From Thermocrinis sp. (GTDB lineage Bacteria; Aquificota; Aquificia; Aquificales; Aquificaceae): a DNA stretch of 64,000 nt. The notes beneath the pieces were generated by a model. The model made no database searches. It saw only the letters and a list, made by a program, of their open reading frames with translations, and had not been told where the DNA came from. Positions 8,641 through 17,251 of this stretch are shown here, one piece after another; the stretch's first letter is position 1; each line of letters starts with the position of its first letter. The DNA is taken from NCBI GenBank assembly GCA_020833645.1, contig JAJHRQ010000001.1:1-64000 (forward strand), given 5' to 3'. A program made the translations under genes and the position numbers.

Positions 8641-9090
8641 ATGCTTTTTTTGATTTTTCTGCTGTTGGTAAATCTTAGCTTTGCCCTCAACTGCCAAGAG
8701 CTTGGCATCAGGCTGGAAAAGGTAAAGACTTATAACATATACGATGAGTTAGTTCAGTATGCGGAGGGACTGTTGAAAAACTGCCAAGAAAACGAAAGCT
8801 ACCCTTTAGCCTTAGATTACCTGCTCAACGCACTGGAGACCATCTACCAAGAGAAGGCTAAGGCTAACTCCAAGCTGTTAAAAAAGGTGGCAGACCAACG
8901 CACAAAAAACTCACTGCTTATGCTACAAAAAACCGCCAAATACAAGAAAAAGTATCCCCTTTTGTATTCATACCAACAGCTTTTTCATGTGGTGGCTATG
9001 GAAAACAGAAGGGTAGGAGACTATGAATACGCCCTAAAGTATGCCTACGCATCCACGCAGATAGGCAAAGCCATCCTCCAGCTTAAATAG
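8641..9090 (+). CDS. Secreted hypothetical protein, helical
   Basis: 149 aa. The first 16 residues (MLFLIFLLLVNLSFAL) form a clear signal peptide with cleavage near SFA-L. The mature part is helical, contains two Cys (CQEL, NCQEN) and a tail YEYALKYAYASTQIGKAI that resembles a TPR-like helix pair. No family is recognised. It ends in an 8-bp convergent overlap with the DUF429 gene. A TAAAAT box 6 bp upstream suggests a leaderless transcript. Confidence 0.65.
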   Translation: MLFLIFLLLVNLSFALNCQELGIRLEKVKTYNIYDELVQYAEGLLKNCQENESYPLALDYLLNALETIYQEKAKANSKLLKKVADQRTKNSLLMLQKTAKYKKKYPLLYSYQQLFHVVAMENRRVGDYEYALKYAYASTQIGKAILQLK

Positions 9091-9649
9091 CCTTGGGGAT
9101 GATTATAGCACCATCCTCTCCCTCCAAGAGCTCAGCCCTTCCCTCCAAAAACATAATACCCGTAAGCAAACAGGCTATGGCATCTATCTCATCCTTAGTG
9201 TATTTTCTGTCCTCCAAGTTAAAGCCAAGCCTTCTGTAGAGCTCCAGTATAGCCTTCTTATCCTTCCGCCCCACCCCCATAACATCATAAAAAGCCCCCG
9301 GAAAAACCTCATAGACCACCTTTCCCCACCCTTCCATCACGGTTTTTAGCCTTATGCCCCTCTCCGTCAAAAGACGCATGGGACCCAAAGAAACCGGAAA
9401 GAACTTTATGCCCCTTTCCCTCAGCATCAGGTCGCAAGCCCTAAAGTGGGGACCCCTCTCCTGCAGGTTAACCCTCCCCTTTGGCAAAGACAAGGGAGCA
9501 TCTATGAAGATATGGGAAAAACCCTTAGAAAGTTCCAAGATCTCCTCATCCTTGTGCAACACAAAGCAGGTTAGCTTGCCATCCTCTAAGTATGCCACTC
9601 CCGAGTTTCTCCTTTCCGAACCCGCCAAGTCAATGCCAAGGGCTTTCAT
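9083..9649 (-). CDS. DUF429 family protein (RNase H-like fold predicted)
   Basis: 188 aa. The N-terminus KALGIDLAGSERRNSGVAYL, the central IDAPLSLP, the MRLLTERG segment, the YEVFPGAFYD segment and the C-terminal KDEIDAIACLLTG with a final IIIPKAI form the DUF429 pattern. Conserved acidic residues (D in GIDLAG, D in IDAP, D in DEIDA) sit where RNase H-fold nucleases bind metal, but the activity is not established. Its ATG overlaps the tadA stop by 4 bp, so both are probably on one mRNA. Confidence 0.8.
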   Translation of the reverse strand: MKALGIDLAGSERRNSGVAYLEDGKLTCFVLHKDEEILELSKGFSHIFIDAPLSLPKGRVNLQERGPHFRACDLMLRERGIKFFPVSLGPMRLLTERGIRLKTVMEGWGKVVYEVFPGAFYDVMGVGRKDKKAILELYRRLGFNLEDRKYTKDEIDAIACLLTGIMFLEGRAELLEGEDGAIIIPKAI

Positions 9650-10086
9650 CTTAATCCTTTGAAGAACTCTTTTAACATAAGCTTGGCTGGTTCCAGAGGC
9701 TTATAAACCCACTTTACCCTATGATTAAAGCTAAGATCATCCAAAAGGTTATACTGACTCATAACCGCCCCCGTCCTTTCATCCTGTGCCAAAAATACCA
9801 CCTTATCTATACGGACTAAAACCAATGCGTAAGCACACATAGCACACGGCTCCAAAGAAACGTACATGGTGCAACCATGAAGATATTTTTGGTTTAGCCT
9901 TTTTAGGGCTTTTTTTATTGCCAAAAGCTCCGCATGGGCAGTAGGGTCCCGCAAACTCTCCACCCTGTTGTGGGCTTTTGCGATAACTTTTCCGTCCTTG
10001 ACCACCACCGCACCCACCGGCACCTCTCCCGCATCAAAAGCCCTCTTTGCCTGCCTTAGGCACTCTTTTATCCACCGGTCTTCCAT
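9646..10086 (-). CDS. tadA: tRNA-specific adenosine deaminase
   Basis: 146 aa. The zinc-dependent deaminase signature is complete: HAELLAIKKA (HAE, with catalytic Glu) and, about 30 residues later, PCAMCAYAL (PCxxC). It converts adenosine 34 of tRNA-Arg(ACG) to inosine. A TAACAT box lies 9 bp before the ATG. The gene is the upstream partner of DUF429. Confidence 0.9.
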   Translation of the reverse strand: MEDRWIKECLRQAKRAFDAGEVPVGAVVVKDGKVIAKAHNRVESLRDPTAHAELLAIKKALKRLNQKYLHGCTMYVSLEPCAMCAYALVLVRIDKVVFLAQDERTGAVMSQYNLLDDLSFNHRVKWVYKPLEPAKLMLKEFFKGLR

Positions 10087-10146
10087 GCTTTCAAAATGTT
10101 AAAGCCCTTTCTTTTTGTTTTCAAAAGTTTAAGAGAGGGAAAAGGT

Positions 10147-10310
10147 ATCCCACACGGTGGGCTTGGAATTCGTAAGTGTTTGGGCTGTCAGGAAAGTGAT
10201 CAAACTTATGTCACCATCCCACACGGTGGGCTTAGAACATGAATTCATCTATCCATTTGAAGAGCGGGCTGGGGAAATGTCACCATCCCACACGGTGGGC
10301 TTAAAACATC
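10147..10310 (-). CRISPR. Three-repeat CRISPR-like relic
   Basis: ATCCCACACGGTGGGCTT occurs at 10147, 10216 and 10285, exactly 69 bp apart. The second and third copies share a longer unit of about 29-30 bp (GTCACC before, AAC after; one difference), leaving unrelated spacers of about 39-40 bp. The core is palindromic (CCCAC-acg-GTGGG), as in many CRISPR repeats. The first copy is degenerate at both ends, as expected for a trailer-end repeat if the array reads on the minus strand. No cas gene is in the window. Confidence 0.55.
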
Positions 10311-10553
10311 TCATAAAAAACCTGAAAATCAAAACTTCCTCCCTCTCAAAATTGAAACAGCCCACCGAGAGGGCACACTAACCCCTATTCAGTTGCCAAG
10401 TTGACAAGGGTCCCAATGGAACCCTCAAAACAAAACCTTCTTTTATTATAAACCAGTTTTTGACTGTTGGATACAGACCTCGTTTCTTACCCAGGGCATA
10501 GACGCTGATCAAAAGTTTATGATTAAGAACAGTCATTTTTGTTTTGTGTGGTG

Positions 10554-10559
10554 TATAAT
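10554..10559 (+). promoter_or_regulatory. -10 box of the OsmC-cfiBA operon
   Basis: TATAAT sits 37 bp before the OsmC ATG, leaving a leader of about 30 nt with an SD (CAGGAGG). No good -35 hexamer at 16-18 bp is visible. This is one of the few clearly leadered starts in the window. Confidence 0.5.
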
Positions 10560-10596
10560 ATTTAGTCTCTAAAAATTTCCCGTTCAGGAGGTTTGT

Positions 10597-11016
10597 ATGA
10601 AGGTTAAGGTGGTCCAAAAGGAAGATTTTCACTTTGTAGGCATTGGTGAGGCCGGAAGAGAAGTGCCCATAGACGCTGCGGGTTATGTGGGTGGTAAGGG
10701 TAGAGGCATAAGACCTCCTGAACTGCTTTTTCATTCTATAGCGGGTTGTGTGGGAATACATCTTTATGAAGCCCTTCACAAAGAGGGCAAACACACGGAG
10801 CACATAGAAATAGAAACGGACGCAGAGAGGATCACAGAAGGCTATCCAAAGGTATTCACTAAAATTTATCTCTTTGTAAAAGTTAAAGGGGATGTGTCCG
10901 AGGAGGATGTGAAAAAAGCCCTTGATAAGACCATCTTTGACCCGGGCACATGTTCCATTGCATACATGATCAACAAAGTTGCACCAATTGAATACAAGAT
11001 TGAGATTGTGAGGTAG
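10597..11016 (+). CDS. OsmC family protein
   Basis: 139 aa. RPPELLFHSIAGCVGIHLYEAL contains the first redox Cys and FDPGTCSIAYMI the second, the two reactive positions of the OsmC/Ohr family, which reduce organic hydroperoxides. The family also includes proteins with other roles. The SD CAGGAGG precedes the ATG and cfiB follows 9 bp downstream, so it leads the cfi operon. It may protect the oxygen-sensitive carbon-fixation enzymes (inference). Confidence 0.82.
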   Translation: MKVKVVQKEDFHFVGIGEAGREVPIDAAGYVGGKGRGIRPPELLFHSIAGCVGIHLYEALHKEGKHTEHIEIETDAERITEGYPKVFTKIYLFVKVKGDVSEEDVKKALDKTIFDPGTCSIAYMINKVAPIEYKIEIVR

Positions 11017-11025
11017 GAGGCAGGT

Positions 11026-12444
11026 ATGTTTAAGAAGGTTTTGGTTGCCAACAGAGGAGAGATAGCCTGCAGGATCATAAGGGCTTGCAAGGAGCTGGGA
11101 ATACAAACGGTAGCCATATACAACGAGATTGAACCCACCGCAAGACATGTGAAGATGGCAGACGAGGCGTACATGATAGGGGTAAATCCCTTGGATACCT
11201 ACCTGAACGCGGAGCGGATCGTGGACCTGGCTCTGGAGGTAGGGGCGGAAGCTATCCATCCGGGTTATGGCTTTTTGGCGGAGAACGAGCACTTTGCAAG
11301 GCTCTGCGAGGAAAAGGGTATTACCTTTATAGGTCCCCACTGGAAGGTTATTGAGTTAATGGGAGATAAGGCAAGGTCTAAGGAGGTTGCCAAAAAGGCT
11401 GGTCTTCCCACTGTGCCCGGTAGCGACGGTATTTTGAAGGATGAAAAGGAAGCCCTTCACATAGCAAGGGAAATAGGCTTTCCTGTTCTGCTAAAGGCTT
11501 CCGCTGGTGGCGGTGGAAGGGGTATAAGGATCTGTAGAAATGAAGAAGAACTCTTAAAGAACTACGAACTTGCTTACAACGAAGCCCAAAAGGCTTTTGG
11601 AAGGGGAGACCTCCTGCTGGAAAAGTACATACAGAACCCTAAACACATAGAATTTCAAGTTCTCGGAGACAAATACGGAAACGTCATCCACTTGGGTGAG
11701 AGGGACTGCTCCATTCAAAGGAGAAACCAAAAACTGGTGGAAATTGCCCCCTCTCTACTGCTAACTCCAGAGCAAAGGGAGTACTACGGTTCGCTGGTGG
11801 TAAAGGCGGCAAAGGAGATCGGCTATTACAACGCAGGTACTATGGAGTTTGTAGCAGACGAAAAGGGAAACCTTTACTTTATTGAGATGAATACCCGTAT
11901 TCAGGTGGAGCATCCTGTAACGGAAATGGTCACGGGCGTGGATATAGTCAAGTGGCAAATACTCATCGCAGCGGGAGAGCGTCTACCGTACAAGCAGGAG
12001 GACATAAAGTTCAATGGCTACTCTATAGAGTGTAGGATTAACGCGGAGGACCCCAAAAAAGGCTTTGCCCCAAGCATAGGTACCATAGAGCGCTACTATG
12101 TGCCCGGTGGCTTTGGCATAAGGGTGGAGCACGCTGCGTCTCGCGGTTTTGAGGTAACTCCCTACTACGACTCTATGATTGCCAAGCTGATAGTTTGGGC
12201 TCCCACGTGGGAGGATGCGGTGGATAGAATGCGCGCAGCCCTTGAAACTTACGAGATCACGGGCGTAAAAACCACCATACCGTTGCTCATAAACATAATG
12301 AAGGACCCAGACTTTAGGGCGGGCAAATTTACCACTAAGTATTTAGAGGAAAAGCCACACCTCTTTGATTACCCAGAACACAGGGACAAAGAGGACTTTG
12401 TGGCTATAATTGCTTCTGCTATAGCAAGCTATCACGGTTTATAA
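11026..12444 (+). CDS. cfiB: 2-oxoglutarate carboxylase small subunit (biotin carboxylase)
   Basis: 472 aa, the size known for Hydrogenobacter CfiB. The biotin carboxylase fold is complete: KVLVANRGEIACRIIRAC at the N-terminus, the glycine loop KASAGGGGRGIRI for ATP near 165-177, and YFIEMNTRIQVEHPVTEM with catalytic residues near 290. It uses ATP and bicarbonate to carboxylate biotin on the large subunit. In the reductive TCA cycle the product then carboxylates 2-oxoglutarate to oxalosuccinate. Pyruvate or acetyl-CoA carboxylase subunits look alike, but pairing with the next gene favours CfiB (PycA is the alternative name). Confidence 0.88.
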   Translation: MFKKVLVANRGEIACRIIRACKELGIQTVAIYNEIEPTARHVKMADEAYMIGVNPLDTYLNAERIVDLALEVGAEAIHPGYGFLAENEHFARLCEEKGITFIGPHWKVIELMGDKARSKEVAKKAGLPTVPGSDGILKDEKEALHIAREIGFPVLLKASAGGGGRGIRICRNEEELLKNYELAYNEAQKAFGRGDLLLEKYIQNPKHIEFQVLGDKYGNVIHLGERDCSIQRRNQKLVEIAPSLLLTPEQREYYGSLVVKAAKEIGYYNAGTMEFVADEKGNLYFIEMNTRIQVEHPVTEMVTGVDIVKWQILIAAGERLPYKQEDIKFNGYSIECRINAEDPKKGFAPSIGTIERYYVPGGFGIRVEHAASRGFEVTPYYDSMIAKLIVWAPTWEDAVDRMRAALETYEITGVKTTIPLLINIMKDPDFRAGKFTTKYLEEKPHLFDYPEHRDKEDFVAIIASAIASYHGL

Positions 12445-12457
12445 AAGGAGGTTTAAC

Positions 12458-14422
12458 ATGCACGTAGTTGAAATAATTGAACAGATAAGAGAGGACCTAA
12501 AAAAGCTTGAAAAGGGAGGCTTTAGGAAGAGGATACTCATAACAGACCTTACGCCCCGGGATGGACAGCAGAGCAAGCTGGCAACCAGGGTGAGGACCGA
12601 CGACCTTCTGCCACTCTGTGAGAAGATGGACAAGGTGGGCTTTTACGCGGTGGAGGTGTGGGGCGGTGCCACCTACGACGTCTGTCTCAGGTACCTAAAG
12701 GAGGACCCTTGGGAGAGGCTCAGGCGTATAAAGGAGGTAATGCCCAACACCAAACTTCAGATGCTCTTTAGAGGTCAAAACATCGTAGGCTACAGACCAA
12801 AGTCCGACAAGCTGGTTTATAAGTTCGTGGAGAGGGCTATAGCCAACGGTATAACCGTCTTCAGGGTCTTTGACGCTTTGAACGACAACAGGAACATAGC
12901 AACCGCAGTTAAGGCAATAAAGGAGCTGGGCGGTGAGGTGCACGCAGAGATCTCTTACACAAGAAGCCCCATACACACCTACCAGAAGTGGATAGAGTAT
13001 GCCCTTGAGATCGCGGAGATGGGTGCAGACTGGCTGTCCTTCAAGGACGCCACCGGTATCATCATGCCCTTTGAAGTCTATGCCATCATAAAGGGTATAA
13101 AGGAGGCAACCCAAGGAAAACTCCCCGTGCTACTTCACAACCACGACATGAGCGGAACTGCCATAGTGAACCACATGATGGCGATCCTTGCTGGCGTAGA
13201 TATGGTGGATACGGTGCTATCTCCATTAGCCTTTGGTTCCTCCCACCCTGCCACCGAGTCCGTGGTTGCCATGCTGGAGGGCACACCTTTTGACACAGGA
13301 CTTGACCTAAAGCTCATTGACGAATGTGCAGAGATTGCCAGACAGATAAAGAAAAAATACAAAAAGTATGAAACCGAGTATGCGGGCGTCAATGCAAAGG
13401 TTCTCATCCACAAGATCCCCGGTGGTATGATCTCCAACATGGTAGCCCAGCTTATAGAAGCCAACGCCCTTGACAAGATAGAGGAAGCCCTAAAGGAAGT
13501 GCCCAACGTGGAAAGGGACCTTGGCTATCCACCCTTGCTGACACCATCCTCTCAGATTGTGGGCGTGCAGGCAGTTCTGAACGTGATAAGCGGAGAGAGG
13601 TACAAGGTGATCACCAAGGAAGTGAGGGACTACGTGGAAGGCAAGTATGGAAGACCACCCGGTCCCATCTCCAAAGAGTTGGTGGAGAAGATCCTCGGTC
13701 CTGGAAAAGAGCCGGACTTTTCTATTAGGGCTGCAGACCTGGCAGACCCCAACGACTGGGACAAGGCTTACGAAGAGACAAAAGCCCTGCTTGGTAGAGA
13801 GCCCACCGACGAAGAAGTTCTGCTCTATGCCCTCTTCCCCATGCAAGCCAAGGACTTCTTCATAGCAAGGGAGAAGGGAGAGCTCCATCCAGAGCCCATA
13901 GAAGAACTGGCGGAAACCGCAGAGGTCAAGCCCGGCACAGTGCCCGGCGCAGCACCTGTAGAGTTTGAGATCATCTATCACGGCGAAAAGTTCAAGGTAA
14001 AGGTGGAAGGTGTAAGCGCCCACCAGGAGCCCGGAAAGCCAAGGAAGTACTACATCAGAGTGGATGGAAGGCTGGAAGAGGTGCAACTTACTCCCCTACT
14101 GGAAGCCATACCCGCCGGTGGAGTATCTCAGGCGGTAGCACAGCAGTTAGAAGAAAAGGGCATTCCCAAGGCTACCCAGCCCGGAGACGCAACTGCGCCA
14201 ATGCCCGGTAGGGTGGTAAGGATCCTGGTGGAAGAGGGTCAGCCTGTCCAAGAAGGGCAAACGGTGGCAATAGTGGAAGCCATGAAGATGGAAAACGAGA
14301 TCCACGCACCCATAACTGGAGTGGTAAAGAAGATCTTTGCAAAACCGGGAGACAACGTCACACCGGAGGATGCCATTTTGAGGATAGAACCGGTTAAAGG
14401 TGATTCCGATACCTACGGTTGA
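12458..14422 (+). CDS. cfiA: 2-oxoglutarate carboxylase large subunit (carboxyltransferase + biotin carrier)
   Basis: 654 aa. The carboxyltransferase TIM barrel begins with ILITDLTPRDGQQSKLATRV and has metal-site HNHDMSGTAIVN and the WLSFKDATGI segment. A PYC/OADA-type linker follows at 300-460. The C-terminus (about 575-645) is a biotinyl domain with the biotinylated Lys in VEAMKMENEIHAP. SD AAAGGAGG precedes the ATG, 13 bp after cfiB. Homology with pyruvate carboxylase subunit B and oxaloacetate decarboxylase alpha is strong, so substrate assignment relies on taxonomic context and size. Confidence 0.87.
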   Translation: MHVVEIIEQIREDLKKLEKGGFRKRILITDLTPRDGQQSKLATRVRTDDLLPLCEKMDKVGFYAVEVWGGATYDVCLRYLKEDPWERLRRIKEVMPNTKLQMLFRGQNIVGYRPKSDKLVYKFVERAIANGITVFRVFDALNDNRNIATAVKAIKELGGEVHAEISYTRSPIHTYQKWIEYALEIAEMGADWLSFKDATGIIMPFEVYAIIKGIKEATQGKLPVLLHNHDMSGTAIVNHMMAILAGVDMVDTVLSPLAFGSSHPATESVVAMLEGTPFDTGLDLKLIDECAEIARQIKKKYKKYETEYAGVNAKVLIHKIPGGMISNMVAQLIEANALDKIEEALKEVPNVERDLGYPPLLTPSSQIVGVQAVLNVISGERYKVITKEVRDYVEGKYGRPPGPISKELVEKILGPGKEPDFSIRAADLADPNDWDKAYEETKALLGREPTDEEVLLYALFPMQAKDFFIAREKGELHPEPIEELAETAEVKPGTVPGAAPVEFEIIYHGEKFKVKVEGVSAHQEPGKPRKYYIRVDGRLEEVQLTPLLEAIPAGGVSQAVAQQLEEKGIPKATQPGDATAPMPGRVVRILVEEGQPVQEGQTVAIVEAMKMENEIHAPITGVVKKIFAKPGDNVTPEDAILRIEPVKGDSDTYG

Positions 14423-14440
14423 TGGGTTATAATTATGGCT

Positions 14441-14905
14441 ATGCTGAAGGAAGGAGATAAGGCACCGGACTTTTGCCTGGAGGGTATAGACGAAGAGGGC
14501 AAAGAGGTAAAGGTATGCCTCAAGGATCTGCTTGGGCAGAACCTGATAATATACTTCTACCCAAAGGACAACACTCCCGGTTGCACCCAAGAGGCTTGCG
14601 ATTTTAGGGATAACCTGCAAACCCTTATATCAAAAGGCTACAGGGTCCTGGGTATAAGCCCGGACCCCATCTCCTCCCACAAAAAGTTCAAAGAAAAATA
14701 CCAGCTGAACTTTCCCCTTTTGAGCGACCCCGACTGCACGGTGGCAAAGCTGTACGGAGCCTACGGCACCAAAAAGATGTACGGTAAAGAAACCACAGGC
14801 ATAATAAGGAGCACCTTTGTTATAAACCCAGACGGAACCATAAAAAAGGCATACTACAACGTAAAGGCAAAGGGACATGTCCAAAAACTCCTTCAGGAGT
14901 TATGA
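14441..14905 (+). CDS. bcp: Peroxiredoxin, Bcp/PrxQ type
   Basis: 154 aa from ATG 14441 (the track starts two codons earlier). MLKEGDKAPDFCLEG is the usual N-terminus. YFYPKDNTPGCTQEACDFRD contains the peroxidatic Cys in PGCT and a possible resolving Cys five residues on, the PrxQ arrangement. It reduces peroxides at the expense of thioredoxin. The start is preferred because TATAAT (14428-14433) lies exactly 7 bp upstream. The stop overlaps the next ATG. Confidence 0.85.
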   Translation: MLKEGDKAPDFCLEGIDEEGKEVKVCLKDLLGQNLIIYFYPKDNTPGCTQEACDFRDNLQTLISKGYRVLGISPDPISSHKKFKEKYQLNFPLLSDPDCTVAKLYGAYGTKKMYGKETTGIIRSTFVINPDGTIKKAYYNVKAKGHVQKLLQEL

Positions 14906-15843
14906 ACCATCCAAAACCCAAGCTTGTTGTAAGCGCCTGTCTTAACGGTGAGTTTGTCCGTTATAACGGTGGCAGCGTTGAAGACCCCTTCGTGGAAAAG
15001 CTTTTAAACTACTGCCAACCTATCAGTGTATGCCCGGAGGTTTCCATAGGTCTGGGAGTGCCAAGGGCAAAGGTTTTGATCTACTGGAAGGATGGCTATC
15101 CAAGACTCTTTCAACCCTTCACCCAGAGGGACCTAACGGAAGAGATGGAGAAGTTTTCCGAGGAATTTCTAAGTAGCCTCCCACAGGTGGATGGCTTTTT
15201 GCTAAAGGCTAAATCCCCCTCCTGCGGAGTGTCCAACAGCACTTTATCCTACAAGGACCCCGAGGGAAAGGTCTTTTCCCACCGCACAAAAGGACTTTTT
15301 GCGAAGAAGGTTTTGGAAAGGTTTGAGGACCTGCCCGTAGAGGACGAAAAAAGGCTTAGGAATGAACATATAAGAAGACACTTTCTGATTAGACTCTTTT
15401 CCTTGGCAAGACTCAGGGAATTTATGGAAACCGCCCAGCACATAAGCCAGCTTATGGACTTTCACAAAAGAAACAAATACCTTTTGATGCTACACTCTCA
15501 GGTAAAACTAAAGGAGATGGGAAGGCTGGTGGCAACCTCCAAAAACTTCCAAGAGACCCTCAAGGAGTACGCAAAGCTTTTTAGACTTGCCCTAAAGCGC
15601 TCCCCCTCCAAAGGACAATGGGTCAACACCTTTACCCACATCTTTGGATACTTCTCAAGCAGGCTAAACCAAAAGGAAAAGGAGCACTTTTTTAGCCTTC
15701 TGGAGGACTTTAGGAAAGACCTTATTGAAGAGAATGTGATCCTTGAACTTCTCAAAAACTGGAGCTTTAGGTTTGAGGAGGAATATCTTCAGTCCCAAAC
15801 GCTGTTTGAACCGTACCCAAAGACTCTTGAAAAGGACACATAG
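14902..15843 (+). CDS. DUF523-DUF1722 (YbgA-like) two-domain protein
   Basis: 313 aa. The N-terminal DUF523 domain (1-150) has VVSACLNGEFVRYNGG, ISVCPEVSIGLGVPR and LLKAKSPSCGVSNS, with conserved Cys that look like metal or cluster ligands. The C-terminal DUF1722 domain (about 180-300) has LMLHSQVKLKEMGRLVA. YbgA-type fusions of these domains are known, often near photolyase genes; the function is unestablished. The ATG overlaps the peroxiredoxin stop by 4 bp. Confidence 0.8.
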   Translation: MNHPKPKLVVSACLNGEFVRYNGGSVEDPFVEKLLNYCQPISVCPEVSIGLGVPRAKVLIYWKDGYPRLFQPFTQRDLTEEMEKFSEEFLSSLPQVDGFLLKAKSPSCGVSNSTLSYKDPEGKVFSHRTKGLFAKKVLERFEDLPVEDEKRLRNEHIRRHFLIRLFSLARLREFMETAQHISQLMDFHKRNKYLLMLHSQVKLKEMGRLVATSKNFQETLKEYAKLFRLALKRSPSKGQWVNTFTHIFGYFSSRLNQKEKEHFFSLLEDFRKDLIEENVILELLKNWSFRFEEEYLQSQTLFEPYPKTLEKDT

Positions 15844-15864
15844 AAGGATTAAACTCATTAACTT

Positions 15865-17229
15865 ATGATAGACACCCATTGCCATTTGGACCTTCTCAAA
15901 AAGGAAGACTACGAGGAAGCTATAAAGGATAACTCCTTAGAGTATTTGATAACGGTGGGTTATGATCGGAAAACCATACAGAACGCCCTCAGAATTTCCC
16001 AAGAGGTGGAAAAGGTCTACTGTGCCATAGGCTTCCATCCCCACACCGCGGATAACGTAAAGGACGAGGACTTAGACTGGCTAAAGGAGCTGGTACAAAA
16101 GAACCCAAAGGTAAAAGCCCTTGGTGAGATGGGACTGGACTTTTACAAAGAATACTCCAACAGGAAAAAGCAAGAGGATATCTTCAGAAAGCAAATTCAG
16201 ATAGCGAGGGAGCTGGGCATTCCTATAGTTGTGCACTCAAGGAATGCGGAAGAGGAAACTTATAGGATACTTAAGGAAGAGAAAGCCTATGAGGTGGGCG
16301 GTGTGATGCATTGCTTTACCGGAAGCTACGAGTTTATGAAAAAATGCGTGGACCTTGGCTTTTACATATCTTACTCGGGCATAATTACCTACCCAAACGC
16401 AGACGCTCTCAGGGAGGTGGTAAAGAGGACCCCCACCCAACGCATACTTTTGGAAACAGACAGCCCCTTTTTGGCACCTCAGCCCGTCAGAGGCAAGCCC
16501 AACAAACCCACCAACATCTGGCATACCGCAGAAGTTATGGCTAAACTGATCCCAAACACCAACCTGGAGGATGTGGATAGGATGACCTCAGAGAACGCCA
16601 AGCTGATCTTCAACTTGAACACCAACGGTAAAAGGGAAACCATAACATACGTAATCAACAACAAGCTTTACATCAACCTAACCAACAAGTGCAACCTTCA
16701 CTGTGCCTTTTGTCAAAGGGAGAGGGAAAGGAACTTTATGGTAAAGGGCTACTGGGTGTGGGTGGAAAGGGACCCATCGGTGGAAGAGGTAATAAGAGAG
16801 ATAGGAGACCCCACCAAGTATGAGGAGATAGTTTTTTGTGGATACGGAGAGCCCACCTTGAGGTTCTCTGCCCTCAAGGAGATCGCAAGGTGGGTAAAGT
16901 CCAAAGGTGGAAAAGTGCGCGTAGATACCAACGGTCTTTTGCTTACCTTTATGCCAAAGGAGAGACTAAAGGAGCTTGTTGGTCTTGTGGATGTTTGGTC
17001 CGTTAGCCTGAATGCCCCCGATAAAGAGACATACGACAAGGTCTGCAGACCCACCCGACCGGATGCCTTTGAAAAGGTAATAGAGTTTATAAAGACCGCA
17101 AAAAGCTTGGGCTTTGAAGTGGTCGCCACTGCGGTAGATTACCCGGGTGTGGATATGAAAAAAACAGAAGAGCTGGCAAAGAGCTTGGGTGCCAAGTGGA
17201 GGGCAAGAATATACGAATCGGTCGGATAG
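15865..17229 (+). CDS. TatD metal-dependent hydrolase fused to a radical SAM domain
   Basis: 454 aa. Residues 1-252 are a full TatD domain: IDTHCHLDLL, IVVHSRNAEEETYRIL, VMHCFTGSYEFMK and LLETDSPFLAP supply the metal ligands; it ends with NAKLIFNLN. Without a break, residues 265-454 are a radical SAM domain with CNLHCAFC (CxxxCxxC for the 4Fe-4S cluster) and FCGYGEPTLR. TatD-linked radical SAM proteins are usually separate neighbours; here they are one chain. TatD enzymes act on DNA ends or D-aminoacyl-tRNA; the radical SAM substrate is unknown. Confidence 0.88.
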   Translation: MIDTHCHLDLLKKEDYEEAIKDNSLEYLITVGYDRKTIQNALRISQEVEKVYCAIGFHPHTADNVKDEDLDWLKELVQKNPKVKALGEMGLDFYKEYSNRKKQEDIFRKQIQIARELGIPIVVHSRNAEEETYRILKEEKAYEVGGVMHCFTGSYEFMKKCVDLGFYISYSGIITYPNADALREVVKRTPTQRILLETDSPFLAPQPVRGKPNKPTNIWHTAEVMAKLIPNTNLEDVDRMTSENAKLIFNLNTNGKRETITYVINNKLYINLTNKCNLHCAFCQRERERNFMVKGYWVWVERDPSVEEVIREIGDPTKYEEIVFCGYGEPTLRFSALKEIARWVKSKGGKVRVDTNGLLLTFMPKERLKELVGLVDVWSVSLNAPDKETYDKVCRPTRPDAFEKVIEFIKTAKSLGFEVVATAVDYPGVDMKKTEELAKSLGAKWRARIYESVG

Positions 17230-17236
17230 GGCATAA

Positions 17237-17242
17237 TATAAT
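17237..17242 (+). promoter_or_regulatory. -10 box of the helicase-methyltransferase operon
   Basis: TATAAT ends 9 bp before the ATG at 17252 and there is no SD, so the defence-like operon should start with an almost leaderless mRNA. Confidence 0.5.
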
Positions 17243-17251
17243 CTCCCTTTA

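Larger units (their letters stand above)
10087..10596. other. 510-bp gene-free stretch with CRISPR-like repeats
   Basis: No convincing coding region is present. The ORF at 10157-10381 owes its repeated MSPSHTVGL segments to the DNA repeats, and the long minus ORF through here (10378-11340) is a shadow of OsmC and cfiB. The left half holds three palindromic repeats; the right half holds an imperfect inverted repeat (AGGGTCC...GGAACCCT near 10408-10426) and the promoter of the cfi operon. Confidence 0.6.

Noticed and set aside
10157-10381. 74-aa ORF over the repeat region
   Set aside because: Its repeated MSPSHTVGL segments are just translated CRISPR-like repeats.
10378-11340. 320-aa minus-strand ORF across the OsmC and cfiB starts
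   Set aside because: It is antisense to two well-supported genes, has no recognisable domain, and no promoter or SD.
12695-13114. 139-aa minus ORF inside cfiA
   Set aside because: Antisense shadow without domain or start signal.
13490-14086. 198-aa minus ORF inside cfiA
   Set aside because: Shadow of the cfiA coding frame; composition typical of antisense reading.
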